Assembly: GCA_965222425.1 (NCBI GenBank)
Contig: CBDCTW010000001.1
Location: 223,670-287,669, forward strand
Direction of reading: 5' to 3'
DNA from: CBDCNP01 sp965222425
GTDB taxonomy: Bacteria > Acidobacteriota > Vicinamibacteria > Marinacidobacterales > DATDRI01
Length of the DNA: 64,000 nucleotides
A program made the position numbers and the translations under genes. The notes under the pieces were generated by a model, which did no database searches, was not told the origin of the DNA, and worked only from the letters and a program-made list of their open reading frames with translations. Position 1 is the first letter of the stretch. Each line of letters starts with the position of its first letter. Below, piece after piece: positions 63,301 through 64,000 of the stretch.

Positions 63301-64000
63301 CTACCGATGATAGCTGGGATCGCGGCCACGAAGGCGGATCTGACGGAATGGGTGTACGAGCAAGGACTGACAGCTCTGCACCTACTGCTCAGAGAGGACG
63401 CCGAGGAGATCGCGGGGCTCAAGGGCAGGCACGAGAAGGAGCGAACTCATAACCACTGGGGGAGCACGAACGGAGATCTGAGCTTCGGTGGTCGTCGCAT
63501 CCAAGTGTCGCGACCTCGAGTTCGCTCGAAGTCGGGCGCGGAGGCGTCGCTTCCACACTTCGAAGCCTTCCGCGAAGAAGACCCGCTTCCAGAGCGAGTG
63601 TTGAATCAGATCTTGGTGGGGGTATCGACCCGAAATTACGAATCGAGTCTGGACAAACCCGCGGCCAAGTTGAAGTCTCGTGGCACGAGTAAGAGTGCCG
63701 CCAGCCGTCACCTCGTGAGCCAGACGACTAAGAAGCTCGAGGAATACCTGTCTCGGCGGCTAGAGGAGTTCGAGCTTGCGGCACTGATGCTGGATGGCCT
63801 TGAGGTGGCCGGACAGACCGTCGTCGTAACTCTAGGTATCACAATAGATGGAACGAAGGTGCCCCTGGGTATATGGCTGGGCTCGACGGAGAACTCTCGG
63901 GTGTGCACCGCGATGTTGCAGGACCTTCTCGAGCGAGGCTTGCGCGTCGATGAGTCGATTCTCTGCGTAGTGGACGGAGGCAAAGGCATCCGCAAGGCAC
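63301..64000 (+). pseudogene. IS256-family transposase, copy 3, lacking its first 28 codons and running off the window
   Basis: The sequence matches copy 2 from 45799 onward, starting exactly at codon 29 (L-P-M-I). The 5' end of the element and gene are replaced by the IS3 element. About six substitutions distinguish it from copies 1 and 2 (for example G60 becomes R), so it is an older, diverged copy. The frame is open to the end of the window and includes both catalytic Asp codons. Confidence 0.9.

Overview
This is a GC-rich bacterial chromosome segment. GTG and TTG starts are frequent and many neighbouring genes overlap by ATGA or GTGA. The gene content resembles Acidobacteriota or a neighbouring lineage: a short HisG with HisZ, a PknB-type kinase remnant, a zinc metalloprotease of the DUF5117/DUF4953 type and a two-domain thioredoxin-fold protein. 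That placement is a guess from gene families. No rRNA is present to confirm it.

Layout. Positions 1-9700 hold one long plus-strand biosynthetic operon: hisZ(partial)-hisG-hisD-hisC-hisB-hisH-hisA-hisF-hisIE, followed directly by chorismate mutase, DAHP synthase and prephenate dehydrogenase. Histidine and tyrosine/shikimate-entry genes are therefore probably co-transcribed. Positions 9.7-14.8 kb are accessory: an HAD phosphatase interrupted by an in-frame TAG, repeats, a Fic-fold protein with a ruined active site, an IS256-family element and a short DnaJ-like protein. Positions 14.9-22.5 kb are a minus-strand housekeeping operon (rsmA, rnj, uppP, ftsK, N-acetylmuramoyl-alanine amidase). Positions 22.6-24.6 kb are a thiol-redox operon (trxA, trxB, TlpA-like). 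Positions 24.6-30.3 kb mix live genes (nitroreductase, TonB receptor, AAA ATPase) with fusions and remnants (Tat/sulfatase chimera, kinase fragment, Fic C-terminal fragment). Positions 30.3-45.1 kb are mostly core: PLP decarboxylase, purA, tRNA-Lys, tRNA-Glu, ileS converging on valS, hflK-hflC and a secreted metalloprotease. Positions 45-51 kb hold a second, identical IS256-family copy that split a DUF559 gene, then stomatin/NfeD genes and an ISKra4-family element. Positions 51-58.7 kb contain a shortened MiaE, DUF2911, an OmpA-like protein, NAD-salvage genes (pncA, pncB), DacB, and a protein disulfide oxidoreductase whose second CxxC motif is read through a UGA codon. Positions 58.7-64 kb are IS21, IS3 and a truncated third IS256 copy among gene fragments.

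The strongest unusual signal is the candidate selenoprotein at 53850-54524. It is a two-thioredoxin-fold oxidoreductase with CPTC in domain 1 and U-P-Y-C in domain 2, and a plausible bacterial SECIS hairpin lies directly after the UGA. No sel genes lie in the window. Other notable signals are a dispersed repeat family of about 92 bp (three copies), two in-frame amber codons in otherwise intact genes, clean target-site duplications around two IS elements and none around three others, and several in-frame gene fusions or internal deletions.
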